The notes under the pieces are model-generated. The model saw only the letters and a program-made list of their open reading frames with translations. It ran no database searches and was not told the origin of the DNA. Below are positions 1 to 8,810 of a stretch of DNA of 64,000 nt, one piece after another (within the stretch, counting starts at the first letter, position 1; each line of letters starts with the position of its first letter). This DNA is from Oscillatoriophycideae cyanobacterium NC_groundwater_1537_Pr4_S-0.65um_50_18 (GTDB lineage: Bacteria > Cyanobacteriota > Cyanobacteriia > Elainellales > Elainellaceae): assembly GCA_016208305.1 (NCBI GenBank), contig JACQYI010000078.1, positions 186,001 to 250,000 of the forward strand, read 5' to 3'. Made by a program: the position numbers and the translations under genes.

Positions 1-1
1 T

Positions 2-310
2 GAAGTGACCTGCATTGGCTGCAAACACTGTGCTCATGTGGCTCGGAACACGTTTTATATTGAACCAGACTACGGACGTTCTAGGGTGATCCGTCAGGAT
101 GGCGACACAGAAGATACTATTCAGGAAGCGATCGACACCTGTCCGGTAGACTGCATTCACTGGCTAGATTACACCGATTTAAAGCGGCAAGAAGAAGAAC
201 GCAAATATCAGGTCATCCCGATCGCAGGCTTCCCAGTAGATAAGGCGATGATGGCCGCAGAGCGGCGGCGACAGAAGCGAGCGCGACAAAGATCGACTGA
301 ATCGATTTAA
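2..310 (+). CDS. 4Fe-4S ferredoxin, 5' end outside window
   Basis: This is the C-terminal part of a small soluble electron carrier; the reading frame is already open at the first base, so the true start lies upstream of the window. The visible cluster ligands are CIGCKHC near the left edge and a CPVDC motif about 45 residues later, which is the CxxCxxC...CP pattern of a single 4Fe-4S cluster (the last Cys may be a spare). After the cluster comes a basic, charged tail of about 45 residues ending in an Arg/Lys-rich stretch, as in a cyanobacterial ferredoxin group that carries a C-terminal extension. The redox partner cannot be told from the sequence. It ends 6 bases from the end of the convergent priA gene, with no terminator visible between them. 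Confidence 0.85.
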   Translation, partial: EVTCIGCKHCAHVARNTFYIEPDYGRSRVIRQDGDTEDTIQEAIDTCPVDCIHWLDYTDLKRQEEERKYQVIPIAGFPVDKAMMAAERRRQKRARQRSTESI

Positions 311-316
311 GCTCTA

Positions 317-2860
317 TCAGGATAAATTCAGGGGATCAATATCGATCGTCAAACTTATAGCAGTGGGGCAGTGCGCTCTTAAACAGGTTAGATCAGGCAA
401 CGGCAAAGGGCGGTCGCCCAGGCGTTTGAGAAGAATTTGCCAGCGATAGCGCCTAGCGACTCTGCCAATGGCAGCAGCAGCGGGGCCGAGGATGACATAG
501 TCGGATGAATGATCCAGCTGACCCAAAAGCTGACCAAGATGATGGGCGATCGCTTCTGCGGTCTGGCGTACGGTATTCATGTCCATGCCGCTAATACGGA
601 GAAGCGCCAACTGTCCACAGGGCGGATAGTGCAGAGCTTCGCGATACTGCAGCTCGGATGCGGCGAATTTGGCATAGTCTTGACGCACCACGGCCTCAAT
701 CACAGGATGCTGCGGTGAGTAGGTTTGCATAATCACGCGACCCTCCTCCTCCCCGCGTCCGGCACGTCCTGCAACCTGGAGCAAGGTTTGAAAGGCGCGT
801 TCGCTGGCGCGATAGTCGGCTAGGTGCAATAGCCCATCAGCAGAGACAACACCCACCAGCGTCACCTGCGGCAAATCAATGCCTTTGGTTAACATTTGCG
901 TGCCAACTAGCAGATTGGCTTCCCCTGCGGCAAATCGAGTCAACAGCGCTCTGTGGGAACCTTTGGCGCGGGTGGTATCGCTATCAAAACGCAGACAGCG
1001 CAGATCGGGTAGGTGCTGGCTCAACTCCTCCATGACGCGCTGCGTACCGCTGCCAAAATGCTTTAAATAGGGCGAAGCGCAGGCCGGACAATGCTCAGGA
1101 TGGGGCTGTCCGTACCCACAGTAGTGGCAGCGCAGCGATGCATGACCCTCTGGCTTGGGCTGATGGTAGGTGAGCGACACATCGCAGTGCGGGCATTCCA
1201 TAACGTGACCGCAGCTGCGGCAAGAGACAAAGGTACTGTGTCCGCGCCGATGAATGAATAAAATACCCTGCTTTTGGTTTGCTTGCAGCTCTTTTAAGGC
1301 GTCTTGGAGCGATCGGCTAAAAATCGACCGATTGCCTTGGCGTAGCTCTTGCCGCATATCGACAATCTCGATCGGCGGCATAGGGCGATCGTGAACCCGA
1401 TGGGGCAGAGAAAGCAGGGTCGCCCTCGGCCTGTGAGCCGCCACCCAACTTTCTAGAGAAGGGGTTGCAGAACCCAAAACAAGAGGGCAGTCGGCAAGCT
1501 GGGCGCGCCACTGGGCGACGGTACGGGCATGGTAGCAGGGAGCAGGCTGATCTTGTTTAAAGCTGCTGTCATGCTCTTCATCTAAAACAATTAGCCCTAA
1601 ATTAGCCAAGGGCGCAAAGATGGCAGAGCGAGTGCCAATCACCACTTGCGGCGTGGCACTTAGCATTTGCCGCCAAGTGTCGTAGCGCTCGCCATCTGAA
1701 AGACCGCTGTGATAAACGCATACGCGCTGACCAAATCTAGCCCGAAAGCGATCGGTCAACTGAGGCGTGAGGCCAATTTCTGGCACCAGCACCAGCACAG
1801 ACTTGCCCTGCTGCAACAAAGGCGCGATCGCCTGCAAATATACTTCTGTTTTGCCCGAACCTGTAACGCCATGCAGCAGCACTTGGGCAAAATTCTTGTA
1901 AGTCTTCAGGCTTGTCAAAGCGCAGGTTTGCTCATCTGTCAGCTCTTTGGGGCGATCGGCTTGGGGCGCTAGGCTCGATTCTAGCCGCAGAACTTCACGC
2001 GGTTGCAGAGTGATGCAGCCTTTTTGCTCTAGCCCTTTAAGCACCGAGGAGCTGACTTGGCAAAGTTGCAGCAGTTCCTGAAGCCAGAGTTCACCTCCTT
2101 GGCGTTTCAAAACCTCAAGGATTTCGCTTTGGCGCGGTGTGAACGGTGTTGATGGCTCCAAGGCGGATGCCACCAGCGTCACTGCTTGCCGCTGCTTTGG
2201 CTTAATCGCAGCGGGTGGCTCTAAATAGCTTTCGACCCACTGCCGTTGGAGGAGGTCGCGCAACCCTCGGCTGGCTCCTGTCACCTGCCGTTGCAGGTAC
2301 TGCCAGGAATAGTTTCCTTGCTTTTGCGATCGCAGCAGCGCCAAGATTTTTTGGGCGGCAGGCTGAAGAAATAGATCAGCTTCAGCCGGAATGGACTCTG
2401 GCTTGAGGCGAATCCGTCGCTGCGATCGCCCCAGCAATCCAGGCGGCAGCGCCACCCGAATCACCTGCATGAGCGAGGTTTGGTAATAAGCGGCAACCTG
2501 ATGCAGCACTGACCAATAGTGAGGTGGAAAAAAACCACGGCTGACTACTTCTTCAACCGCACGAATAGTTTCGGGTGCAAGCGTATCGGGGAGATGGGTC
2601 AGCAGGCGAATGGCGATCGCCCCAACCTGCTGTGCGCCAAACGGCACACTCAAGATATCTCCGGGCTGAAGATGCAAGTCTGGGGCGGCCTGATAGGTGT
2701 AAAGATCCTGCACGCCGCCGCAGTCTACCAAAACTTCAACCCATTGAGCACTTGGCATGGCCATAGCATAGGCGCGATCGGGTTCGGCGACGATCGGCAC
2801 AGAGAGAGAAGTCGAGAGACGAACAGCTAGAACTGGCGAATCAAAGGACATCGGGGACAC
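317..2860 (-). CDS. priA: Primosomal replication restart helicase PriA
   Basis: PriA is the 3'-5' superfamily-2 DNA helicase that reloads the replisome at stalled forks. The 847-residue protein has the N-terminal DNA-binding region (about residues 35-220), Walker A in HGVTGSGKTEVY (about residue 328), the DEEH Walker B box in LIVLDEEHDSSF (about 425), and a zinc-binding region of paired cysteines (CRSCGH, CPHC, CHYCGYG, CPAC; about 548-600). Helicase motifs V and VI follow (LVGTQMLTKGID, QVAGRAGRG). It is longer than E. coli PriA by about 110 residues, mainly through a divergent N terminus and linker, which is usual in cyanobacteria. The start is not certain: ATG codons occur at 2860, 2851 and 2764-2758, and the N-terminal domain begins near PSAQWVEVLVDCGG. 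Confidence 0.97.
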   Translation of the reverse strand: MSPMSFDSPVLAVRLSTSLSVPIVAEPDRAYAMAMPSAQWVEVLVDCGGVQDLYTYQAAPDLHLQPGDILSVPFGAQQVGAIAIRLLTHLPDTLAPETIRAVEEVVSRGFFPPHYWSVLHQVAAYYQTSLMQVIRVALPPGLLGRSQRRIRLKPESIPAEADLFLQPAAQKILALLRSQKQGNYSWQYLQRQVTGASRGLRDLLQRQWVESYLEPPAAIKPKQRQAVTLVASALEPSTPFTPRQSEILEVLKRQGGELWLQELLQLCQVSSSVLKGLEQKGCITLQPREVLRLESSLAPQADRPKELTDEQTCALTSLKTYKNFAQVLLHGVTGSGKTEVYLQAIAPLLQQGKSVLVLVPEIGLTPQLTDRFRARFGQRVCVYHSGLSDGERYDTWRQMLSATPQVVIGTRSAIFAPLANLGLIVLDEEHDSSFKQDQPAPCYHARTVAQWRAQLADCPLVLGSATPSLESWVAAHRPRATLLSLPHRVHDRPMPPIEIVDMRQELRQGNRSIFSRSLQDALKELQANQKQGILFIHRRGHSTFVSCRSCGHVMECPHCDVSLTYHQPKPEGHASLRCHYCGYGQPHPEHCPACASPYLKHFGSGTQRVMEELSQHLPDLRCLRFDSDTTRAKGSHRALLTRFAAGEANLLVGTQMLTKGIDLPQVTLVGVVSADGLLHLADYRASERAFQTLLQVAGRAGRGEEEGRVIMQTYSPQHPVIEAVVRQDYAKFAASELQYREALHYPPCGQLALLRISGMDMNTVRQTAEAIAHHLGQLLGQLDHSSDYVILGPAAAAIGRVARRYRWQILLKRLGDRPLPLPDLTCLRAHCPTAISLTIDIDPLNLS

Positions 2861-3884
2861 AAGCGGCTGAGTGGCATAGGCGTTCGAGGGTATTCAGTAC
2901 ATCCGATCGATCGCAACGTCCCAAGAGTGTAGCCTGTCTTAGCCGCAACTGCCAGATTGATTTGTCTCACTTGTGATTAAGTTACGTTAATTTATCTAGA
3001 CGATCGGCTGATGATGTGGATAATTTTCTTACCTCGATATTCTGTTTCAAAGGCAGAGGCGAGATTAAGGTGTTCCTGGGTATTGCTTTGACTGAGGTTC
3101 GATTCATTCGGAAGGTGCATTCTGTGGGCTTCCGAAGCCTCCCTGCTTAAGTTGGCATTGCCAATTGCTGACAGGTTGGCGCAATTGAAGTCAGCAGATT
3201 GGAGTCGGGCGTTGATCTTCTGTTTGTATTTCTATCTTAATTAGATTGCATTTAACGGGATCATGCATTACTCTGTAGCTGGATTACCGAAGACTGAAGT
3301 ATTTGAGGCATGACAAGGTGGCTCAACTCGCATCCCAATAGGCTAGTGGGGAATTGCGTTTTGTCTACCCGTTTCAGTCGTGATGCAGGTTTAAAGAACA
3401 GATCAGTTTGTTCTTTGATCTGAGGTTAGAGGAGCTTTCGCTTTAGCCAGTTTGATTTGCCTGTTTCGGCTATTGACTGAAACAGCAGGTTATTAATATC
3501 CGATCGATTTCCGATTAATGAATTAATCGGAAACAAAGTCGATTATCTAAAGGATATTTGAGCTAGGCAAAACGGGCGATCGAGGCTAGGTCTGGATCTG
3601 AGCAGCGATCGATCGGTTCATAGATCGATCACAAAACAAGTTTAAATTTAGCCAGCGGTCGAGGTCACAATCCTGTCCAACAATTCTAAAAAAATTTGGT
3701 GATTTGTTTCTTTAAGTGTGTTTTTGAACAACCCCGTGCTACATTCCGCGATGTGTTCTTGTTCTTTTGATCAACCCTTGAAATAATCGGCTACGCACTA
3801 AATAGGCGATCGGTTGGCTACAGGGCGCAATCCTAGTTTTTTGTACTCTCAATAGACATCGTTAACAACCTTAAATTGCAGCAA
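2861..3884. other. 1 kb intergenic region upstream of the sigma factor
   Basis: No credible protein-coding frame is visible on either strand. The region holds two adjacent stem-loops: a weaker one near 3470-3486 with 7-bp arms CTGTTTC/GAAACAG, and a perfect 12-bp-arm hairpin at 3508-3533. The last 250 bases before the sigma gene are AT-rich and contain a weak promoter-like pair, TTGAAA at 3778 and TAAATA at 3799, but the spacer is only 15 nt. Such a long leader suggests either several promoters for the sigma gene or an unrecognised small RNA. Confidence 0.5.
3508..3533. repeat. Perfect inverted repeat in sigma-factor leader
   Basis: TTTCCGATTAAT and ATTAATCGGAAA form 12 bp of perfect pairing around a GA dinucleotide. 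The sequence is AT-rich and has no T-run on either side, so it is not a normal terminator. It could be a dimeric-regulator binding site or a structured element in the leader RNA. It lies about 350 bp before the sigma-factor start. Confidence 0.6.
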
Positions 3885-5051
3885 ATGAAGAGTAACTCCC
3901 TTATAGACTCAGCAGATCCAATTCACTTGATCTCTTTGACGGAAGAAGATCTATTTAGCGTTCCTGATGCAGATTTTCAAGGCAGCAATGTCTCGAACGA
4001 TCGCCTGACCGATAGCGATGCTGGGGTTATGGCTGAGTTTGGCCTGGACAGCGAATTAGCCGATTTGATGGCAAGCCGAGACTCAGGCTATCGCAAGACG
4101 ATTACAGACGATGCCGTCGGTGCATTCTTCAAAGAAATGGCGCGCTATCCGCTGCTCAAAGCCGATGAAGAAGTCGAACTCGCACGACGGGTTAAGTTTT
4201 TAGCTGAAGTAGAAAAACTGCGGGAGCGCCTCAAGCAGGATCTCGATCGTCCCCCGGTCAAAGCCGAAATTGCCAAGGCGCTAGAACTGAACGAGCGGCA
4301 GCTAGAGCATCGGCTGTATTTGAGCCGCGTGGCTAAGCGCAAAATGATTCGCTCTAATCTGCGGCTAGTGGTTTCGATCGCCAAGCGCTATCTCAACCGA
4401 GGCGTGCCGTTTCTAGATTTGATTCAAGAAGGAGCTTTGGGGCTAAACCGCGCTACCGAAAAGTTTGATCCAGATAAGGGCTACAAGTTCTCGACCTATG
4501 CCTATTGGTGGATTCGTCAGGGCATTACCCGCACGATCGCTAACGATGCCCGCACGATCCGATTGCCAATCCACATTGTTGAAAAGCTGAACAAGCTGAA
4601 AAAAGCGCATCGAGAACTGCGTAAAGACCTCAATCGCAACCCGACCGAGGATGAGCTAGCAGCATCTTTGGATATGACTGCCGAACAGCTCCGTAACCTA
4701 CAACAGGTACGTCGGCGATCGCTTTCACTCAATCATCGGGTTGGTAAAGGCGAAGATACTGAACTCATGGAACTTTTGGAAGATCACAGTACGCAATCTC
4801 CTGAAGCTCAGATGAGTGAAACGATGATGCGGCAGGAAATCTATTCCGTCTTGGGTGAAGTCTTGACTGAGCGCGAACGCGACATTATTGCCTTGCGCTA
4901 TGGCTTGACCACGGGCGAAACCCACACCTTAGAAGAAGTGGGTGGTATCTTCAATCTTTCACGTGAGCGGGTGAGGCAAATTCAAACCAAGGCTATGCGG
5001 AAGCTGCGTCGTCCCCAAGTGGCTGCGAGACTCAAGACCTGGTTACGGTAA
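3885..5051 (+). CDS. sigC: RNA polymerase sigma-70 factor, group 2, SigC-like
   Basis: This is an alternative (non-essential) cyanobacterial sigma factor of 388 residues. Region 1.2 begins at DAVGAFFKEMARYPLL. Region 2 is intact, with NLRLVVSIAKRY, the core-binding GVPFLDLIQEGALGLNRA and the -10 recognition helix YKFSTYAYWWIRQGITR. Regions 3 and 4.2 follow, the last with LEEVGGIFNLSRERVRQI. The spacer between regions 1.2 and 2.1 and the segment RVAKRKMIRSNL look like SigC rather than SigA, SigB or SigD; I assign SigC from memory of the family, so the group letter is less certain than the class. ATG at 3885 is preferred over an in-frame TTG at 3876, although neither has a clear Shine-Dalgarno. 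SigC proteins are linked to heat, stationary-phase and carbon/nitrogen responses. Confidence 0.9.
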   Translation: MKSNSLIDSADPIHLISLTEEDLFSVPDADFQGSNVSNDRLTDSDAGVMAEFGLDSELADLMASRDSGYRKTITDDAVGAFFKEMARYPLLKADEEVELARRVKFLAEVEKLRERLKQDLDRPPVKAEIAKALELNERQLEHRLYLSRVAKRKMIRSNLRLVVSIAKRYLNRGVPFLDLIQEGALGLNRATEKFDPDKGYKFSTYAYWWIRQGITRTIANDARTIRLPIHIVEKLNKLKKAHRELRKDLNRNPTEDELAASLDMTAEQLRNLQQVRRRSLSLNHRVGKGEDTELMELLEDHSTQSPEAQMSETMMRQEIYSVLGEVLTERERDIIALRYGLTTGETHTLEEVGGIFNLSRERVRQIQTKAMRKLRRPQVAARLKTWLR

Positions 5052-5085
5052 GTTTAGGGTCAAGTTGCTACAGGGTGTGGTCGTT

Positions 5086-5158
5086 AAAAGAGCGCTAAAA
5101 AAGCACTCGGACAAAAGAAACTGTGCAAGACAATTGCTTTGCCCGAATGCTGCTCTTA
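5086..5158. terminator. Long imperfect stem-loop between convergent genes
   Basis: AAGAGC (5088-5093) pairs with GCTCTT (5152-5157). Inside it AGCA/TGCT, TCGG/CCGA and AAAG/CTTT also pair with one mismatch and small bulges, leaving a loop of about 20 nt. It sits between the sigma gene (+) and the CADD-like gene (-), where it could stop transcription from both sides. There is no U-run, so intrinsic termination is uncertain. Confidence 0.4.
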
Positions 5159-5224
5159 ATCTTCTATGCTCTCAATCTTCTAGAGAGAATCCTGAGTTAC
5201 AAACATCCCAGCTATAAAGAATTC

Positions 5225-5914
5225 CTAAACTGTAACGGGGGCTTTGACATCCTGGCAGTAGGTTTCAAACACACCATCTAGGAATTTCCACAGCGTCTGG
5301 GCGGCTGTCGATGCCACTTCTAGAACTTCGGCTTGCTGCTGTTCGGTTTGGGCATAGGTTTCGATCAAGGTCGCAGTGGATTCAGCGTGGTAAACATCTG
5401 CTACCTGATGCACGCTAAAGAATTCGTAATCAGCAGGGTTTTCCATGCCATAGAAGCGCTTCAAACCATCAATTTTGACGGCGGCCACTTCAGGGATTTG
5501 CGATTCATAGACGTACAAAGCCGCCAACCCTGCGTAAAACGGCGAGTTCAGGCAAAGGTTGCGGAAGGTGGAGATCAGATCAGCCGTGGTTTCGAGCTGA
5601 GGGGTAGCCTCTAGGTCAGAGGCGCTGCTGCCCAGAGCGATCGCAAAGTTACGCCACAAAGCTGGGTGGTTTTTTTCGCCCTGTTCTTCACCGACAAGGT
5701 TTTCTAGAATTTCTTGTCGCACAGCCAGGTGAGGCGTATTGTAGTGAACGGCGCTGATGTAGGTCGGGAAAGCCAGCACATGATGAAAATACTGCTCGGC
5801 GTAATGTCTGAGATGGTCACGAGTCAGATTGCCTTCTGTCCAGGCTTGATAAAACGGATGCGTCAGCAAGTGCTTTTGAGCCACGATCGCATCTAACTGT
5901 TGGCGAAGGGTCAT
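5225..5914 (-). CDS. CADD-family diiron/dimanganese oxygenase, candidate pABA synthase
   Basis: The product belongs to the heme-oxygenase-like metal oxygenase group that includes Chlamydia CADD, a self-sacrificing enzyme that makes para-aminobenzoate for folate from one of its own tyrosines. Numbering from the ATG at 5914 (229 residues), the metal ligands E76, H83, E137, H169, D173 and H176 all sit exactly five residues before the CADD ligands I remember (E81, H88, E142, H174, D178, H181). With the same offset, CADD Tyr27 is Tyr22 (in HPFYQAW) and Lys152 is Lys147. The frame stays open up to 6019, but the ATG pair at 5917/5914 has CTGGGAG just upstream and gives the normal family length. It is a monocistronic gene, convergent with the sigma gene. 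Confidence 0.88.
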   Translation of the reverse strand: MTLRQQLDAIVAQKHLLTHPFYQAWTEGNLTRDHLRHYAEQYFHHVLAFPTYISAVHYNTPHLAVRQEILENLVGEEQGEKNHPALWRNFAIALGSSASDLEATPQLETTADLISTFRNLCLNSPFYAGLAALYVYESQIPEVAAVKIDGLKRFYGMENPADYEFFSVHQVADVYHAESTATLIETYAQTEQQQAEVLEVASTAAQTLWKFLDGVFETYCQDVKAPVTV

Positions 5915-6221
5915 CATTAAAACTCCCAGCACGAAAAAATAGGCTAGATGTATTATCTCAAATCGATCGCGGTTGGCGATAGTCCTGTTCAAGGATTCCT
6001 CTAGCCTGAAGATCTTCACAAAAATAGTTTGAAGGACTTTTCTGAGAGCGGGCGGCGGAGTCGTATGCTCTCAAAAAGCCCTTCGTTTTAATTTCAGATT
6101 AATGTCAGAAGCCTTAGAAACTTTTGAGGGCAGCTTTTGTAGCGCTGTGGCACTTTGCGCTCAACTCAAACCAGATTATTATTTGTAAGCCTCACTTCAG
6201 TGAATCAGTAAAAATTGCCCT

Positions 6222-6749
6222 ATGTCAGATTCTGCGCCTTCTGCAATCCAACCCAGTTTTGCCCTGCGACCCGCTCAGCCTCAGGATGTGCCGACGCTTT
6301 TTGGGTTAATTCAAGCTTTGGCAGAGTATGAACGGCTCACCGAGCAGGTGACGGGCAGCCCGACGCTTTTGCATGAGCATCTGTTTGGCGATCGCCCCTG
6401 TATTGAGGCAGTTCTGGCAGAATCTACTCAGGCAGAGTCGGCAGGGCAGGCCATTGGCTTTGCGCTCTTTTTCACCAACTATTCAACGTTTTTGACCAAG
6501 CCAGGACTGTATCTAGAAGACTTGTTTGTTAAACCGGAATACCGTAGTCAAGGCGTTGGCAAAGCGCTGCTGGCACATTTGGCGCAGTTGGCGATCGCGC
6601 GCGACTGTGGAAGGCTGGAATGGAGCGTTTTGGATTGGAATGAGCCTGCGATTGGCTTCTATCAGCGCATGGGAGCCACGATCTTGCCCGACTGGCGGGT
6701 TTGCCGCGTGACCGGAGCCGCCATTGCCACCCTAGCCGCGCAGCATTAG
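6222..6749 (+). CDS. GNAT family N-acetyltransferase
   Basis: This is a 175-residue acetyl-CoA-dependent N-acetyltransferase of the diamine/spermidine acetyltransferase-like type. Motif A is YLEDLFVKPEYRSQGVGKALL (about residues 98-118), with the RSQGVG pyrophosphate-binding loop. Motif B is LEWSVLDWNEPAIGFYQRMG (about 134-153), in which the Tyr is the usual general acid. The first 15 residues are not part of the fold. The substrate is unknown; SAT-like enzymes acetylate polyamines or thialysine. It stands alone between the CADD-like gene (divergent) and the HEAT gene. Confidence 0.9.
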   Translation: MSDSAPSAIQPSFALRPAQPQDVPTLFGLIQALAEYERLTEQVTGSPTLLHEHLFGDRPCIEAVLAESTQAESAGQAIGFALFFTNYSTFLTKPGLYLEDLFVKPEYRSQGVGKALLAHLAQLAIARDCGRLEWSVLDWNEPAIGFYQRMGATILPDWRVCRVTGAAIATLAAQH

Positions 6750-6874
6750 CGATCGCGGCAAAACAGATTTCAGGTGTAGAACAGCCTTCACGCATGCATT
6801 AGATGACTTGAGGTTGCTCGATCGGCAATTTGAGGCTGAGAGCGGCTCAAAAAAAGAAACCAAAAGCCGAAAGG

Positions 6875-6880
6875 TATAAT
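6875..6880 (+). promoter_or_regulatory. Candidate -10 element for the HEAT-repeat gene
   Basis: A perfect TATAAT lies 38 bases before the ATG at 6918, so transcription would start near 6887. No good -35 hexamer is seen 17 nt upstream (A-rich there), which would fit an activator- or group-2-sigma-dependent promoter. This is a sequence match only. Confidence 0.45.
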
Positions 6881-6917
6881 GAAAATGAGAGATTGTAAAA
6901 TTATGTAAAGATTATTC

Positions 6918-7601
6918 ATGAGCCAATTGAGTTTAGATCAGATCGCCCTCCAGTTGGAAAGCCCCAACTCTCGCGATCGCATGGTGGCGCTGGCTTCTCT
7001 CAGGGGTGTGTCTGCCGAGGAAGCGGTGCCGCTGATCAAGAAAGTTTTACAAGACGAGAACCTACAAATTCGCTCAATGGCGGTATTTGCCCTTGGGCTA
7101 AAGCAAACGGCAGACTGTTACCCCATTTTGGTGAACCTGCTGGAATCTGACCCAGATTATGGCATTCGTGCCGATGCGGCTGGGGCATTAGGCTATTTGG
7201 AAGACATTCGAGCCTTTGAGCCGCTGTCGCGGGCTTTCTATGAAGATACAGACTGGCTGGTGCGCTTCAGCGCAGCCGTATCTCTGGGTAATCTCAAAGA
7301 TCCGCGCGCCCATGACCTTCTGGTTAAGGCTCTAGACAGTGAAGAGGTGGTTTTGCAGCAGGCGGCGATCGCGGCGATCGGTGAAATTAAAGATGTGTCT
7401 GCCGTTGATCAAATTCTGCGGTTTGTGCAATCGAGCGATTGGCTGGTGCGCCAGCGTCTAGCAGAAGCCTTGGGCAATTTGCCCGTAGCCAAAAGTCTCT
7501 CGGCGCTGAAATATCTTGAGAAAGACAGCCATCCGCATGTTTCAGAGTCTGCCCAGATTTCACTCAAGCGGCTGACGGAAACAGGCGTGAGTGAAGGGTG
7601 A
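6918..7601 (+). CDS. HEAT-repeat protein, NblB/CpcE-like
   Basis: The 227-residue soluble protein consists almost entirely of about six HEAT/PBS-lyase repeats, for example LIKKVLQDENLQIRSMAVFALG, LVRFSAAVSLGNLKDPRA and LVRQRLAEALGNLP (shown in part). No signal peptide or membrane segment is visible. Cyanobacterial relatives are annotated either as plain HEAT proteins or as NblB, which binds phycocyanobilin and helps phycobilisome breakdown. CpcE/F lyases share the fold. I see strong family similarity but nothing that proves a role in phycobilisomes, so no symbol is given. A perfect TATAAT is 38 bases upstream. Confidence 0.88.
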   Translation: MSQLSLDQIALQLESPNSRDRMVALASLRGVSAEEAVPLIKKVLQDENLQIRSMAVFALGLKQTADCYPILVNLLESDPDYGIRADAAGALGYLEDIRAFEPLSRAFYEDTDWLVRFSAAVSLGNLKDPRAHDLLVKALDSEEVVLQQAAIAAIGEIKDVSAVDQILRFVQSSDWLVRQRLAEALGNLPVAKSLSALKYLEKDSHPHVSESAQISLKRLTETGVSEG

Positions 7602-7849
7602 TGTAGCGCCAACAGGGATGCTGGAGAAATTGAGGCTGAAATCGATACAATCAGAAGGCGATCGGCGTTGATGATTTCTCAGGATAAGTCTTTTGCCAAG
7701 AGCGCTGGATGCCTTGCGAGAGAGATTTATGCCTGGGTCAGGCACGGCGATCGCGGGTAGCGCTTCTAAGTTGCGGGTATCTCAACATTCCTGATATCTC
7801 AGCCTTCTGGAAGCTGCTTTTAGCCCCTATCTCCTTCGCGGATATTCTC

Positions 7850-8755
7850 ATGCTATTGGATTGTATGCCTCCTTCCTTACTGGCTCAATTCTCTTCGCCA
7901 GGGCCAATTCTGGTGGACTGGGGATTTATCACCCTGCGGTGGTATGGGCTATTAATCGCCTCTGCGGTGCTCATCGGCGTCAGCTTATCGACCTATTTGG
8001 CCAAGCGGCGCGGCGTCAATCCTGATTTAATTGGCGATTTGGTCATTTGGCTCGTGCTGGCGGCTATTCCTGCGGCTCGGCTCTACTATGTTGCCTTTGA
8101 GTGGAAAAGCTATGCTCAGAATCCGGCAGAAATTCTGGCGATTTGGCATGGCGGCATTGCCATTCATGGCGCGATTTTGGGAGGAACGATCGCCACACTG
8201 ATTTTTTCACGGCTCAACCGGGTTTCTTTCTGGCAGTTGGCCGATCTGGTTGCGCCCTCGCTGATCTTGGGACAGGCGATCGGACGGTGGGGAAACTTCT
8301 TTAACTCGGAAGCTTTTGGCCGCCCGACAGATTTGCCCTGGAAGTTATACATTCCTCCGGCTCAACGCCCGCCAGGCTATACCCAGTTTGACTATTTCCA
8401 TCCCACATTTTTGTACGAGTCGGTTTGGGATTTGGGCGTCTTTGTCTTGCTGATGACCCTATTTTTTCGGGGGCTAAGCCGTCTGCCCAAGGGAGGCACA
8501 ACCCGCCCCAAAGTAGGCACCTTAATTCTGGTCTATCTCGTGGCCTATAGCTTGGGACGGTTTTGGATAGAAGGACTTCGCATGGATAGCTTGATGTTTG
8601 GGCCAATTCGCACAGCGCAAGCCATCAGCTTAATCGGTGTATTCCTGGGAACAGCGGGGCTAATTTGGCTTTATGGGTTGCGTCGCCCATTGCCGGGTAG
8701 CCACGTCGGGGGAGAAAGTTCTGCGGGTGCAATTGCAGATTCAGACAAAACCTAG
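7850..8755 (+). CDS. lgt: Prolipoprotein diacylglyceryl transferase Lgt
   Basis: Lgt moves the diacylglyceryl group from phosphatidylglycerol to the lipobox cysteine of prolipoproteins, in the cytoplasmic membrane. The polytopic protein has the family signature [17 protein letters not shown] (about residues 145-161), the [13 protein letters not shown] segment with the conserved His, and a C-terminal [13 protein letters not shown]. The frame is open from 7709, but that would add 47 residues not found in Lgt; ATG at 7850 (301 residues) or 7865 (296 residues) gives the normal length. No strong Shine-Dalgarno distinguishes the two. Confidence 0.96.
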   Translation: MLLDCMPPSLLAQFSSPGPILVDWGFITLRWYGLLIASAVLIGVSLSTYLAKRRGVNPDLIGDLVIWLVLAAIPAARLYYVAFEWKSYAQNPAEILAIWHGGIAIHGAILGGTIATLIFSRLNRVSFWQLADLVAPSLILGQAIGRWGNFFNSEAFGRPTDLPWKLYIPPAQRPPGYTQFDYFHPTFLYESVWDLGVFVLLMTLFFRGLSRLPKGGTTRPKVGTLILVYLVAYSLGRFWIEGLRMDSLMFGPIRTAQAISLIGVFLGTAGLIWLYGLRRPLPGSHVGGESSAGAIADSDKT

Positions 8756-8781
8756 ACCCCCAGAAGTCAGGTTTTAGAAGT

Positions 8782-8810
8782 AAAAAAAAACCCCAGAGTT
8801 TCCTCTGGGG
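8782..8810 (-). terminator. Strong intrinsic terminator acting on the minus strand
   Basis: CCCCAGAG (8791-8798) pairs perfectly with CTCTGGGG (8803-8810) around TTTC. Reading the minus strand, the hairpin is followed by nine T residues (the A-run at 8782-8790). On the plus strand the hairpin is followed by CTTGAATC, so it is a poor terminator for lgt. No minus-strand protein gene ends here, which points to a non-coding transcript. Confidence 0.8.

Noticed and set aside
3778-3804. TTGAAA / TAAATA promoter for the sigma gene
   Set aside because: The spacer is only 15 nt and the match is moderate, so I do not list it as a feature.
5915-6019. 35-residue N-terminal extension of the CADD-like protein
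   Set aside because: Family length and the Shine-Dalgarno at the ATG pair 5917/5914 favour the shorter form.
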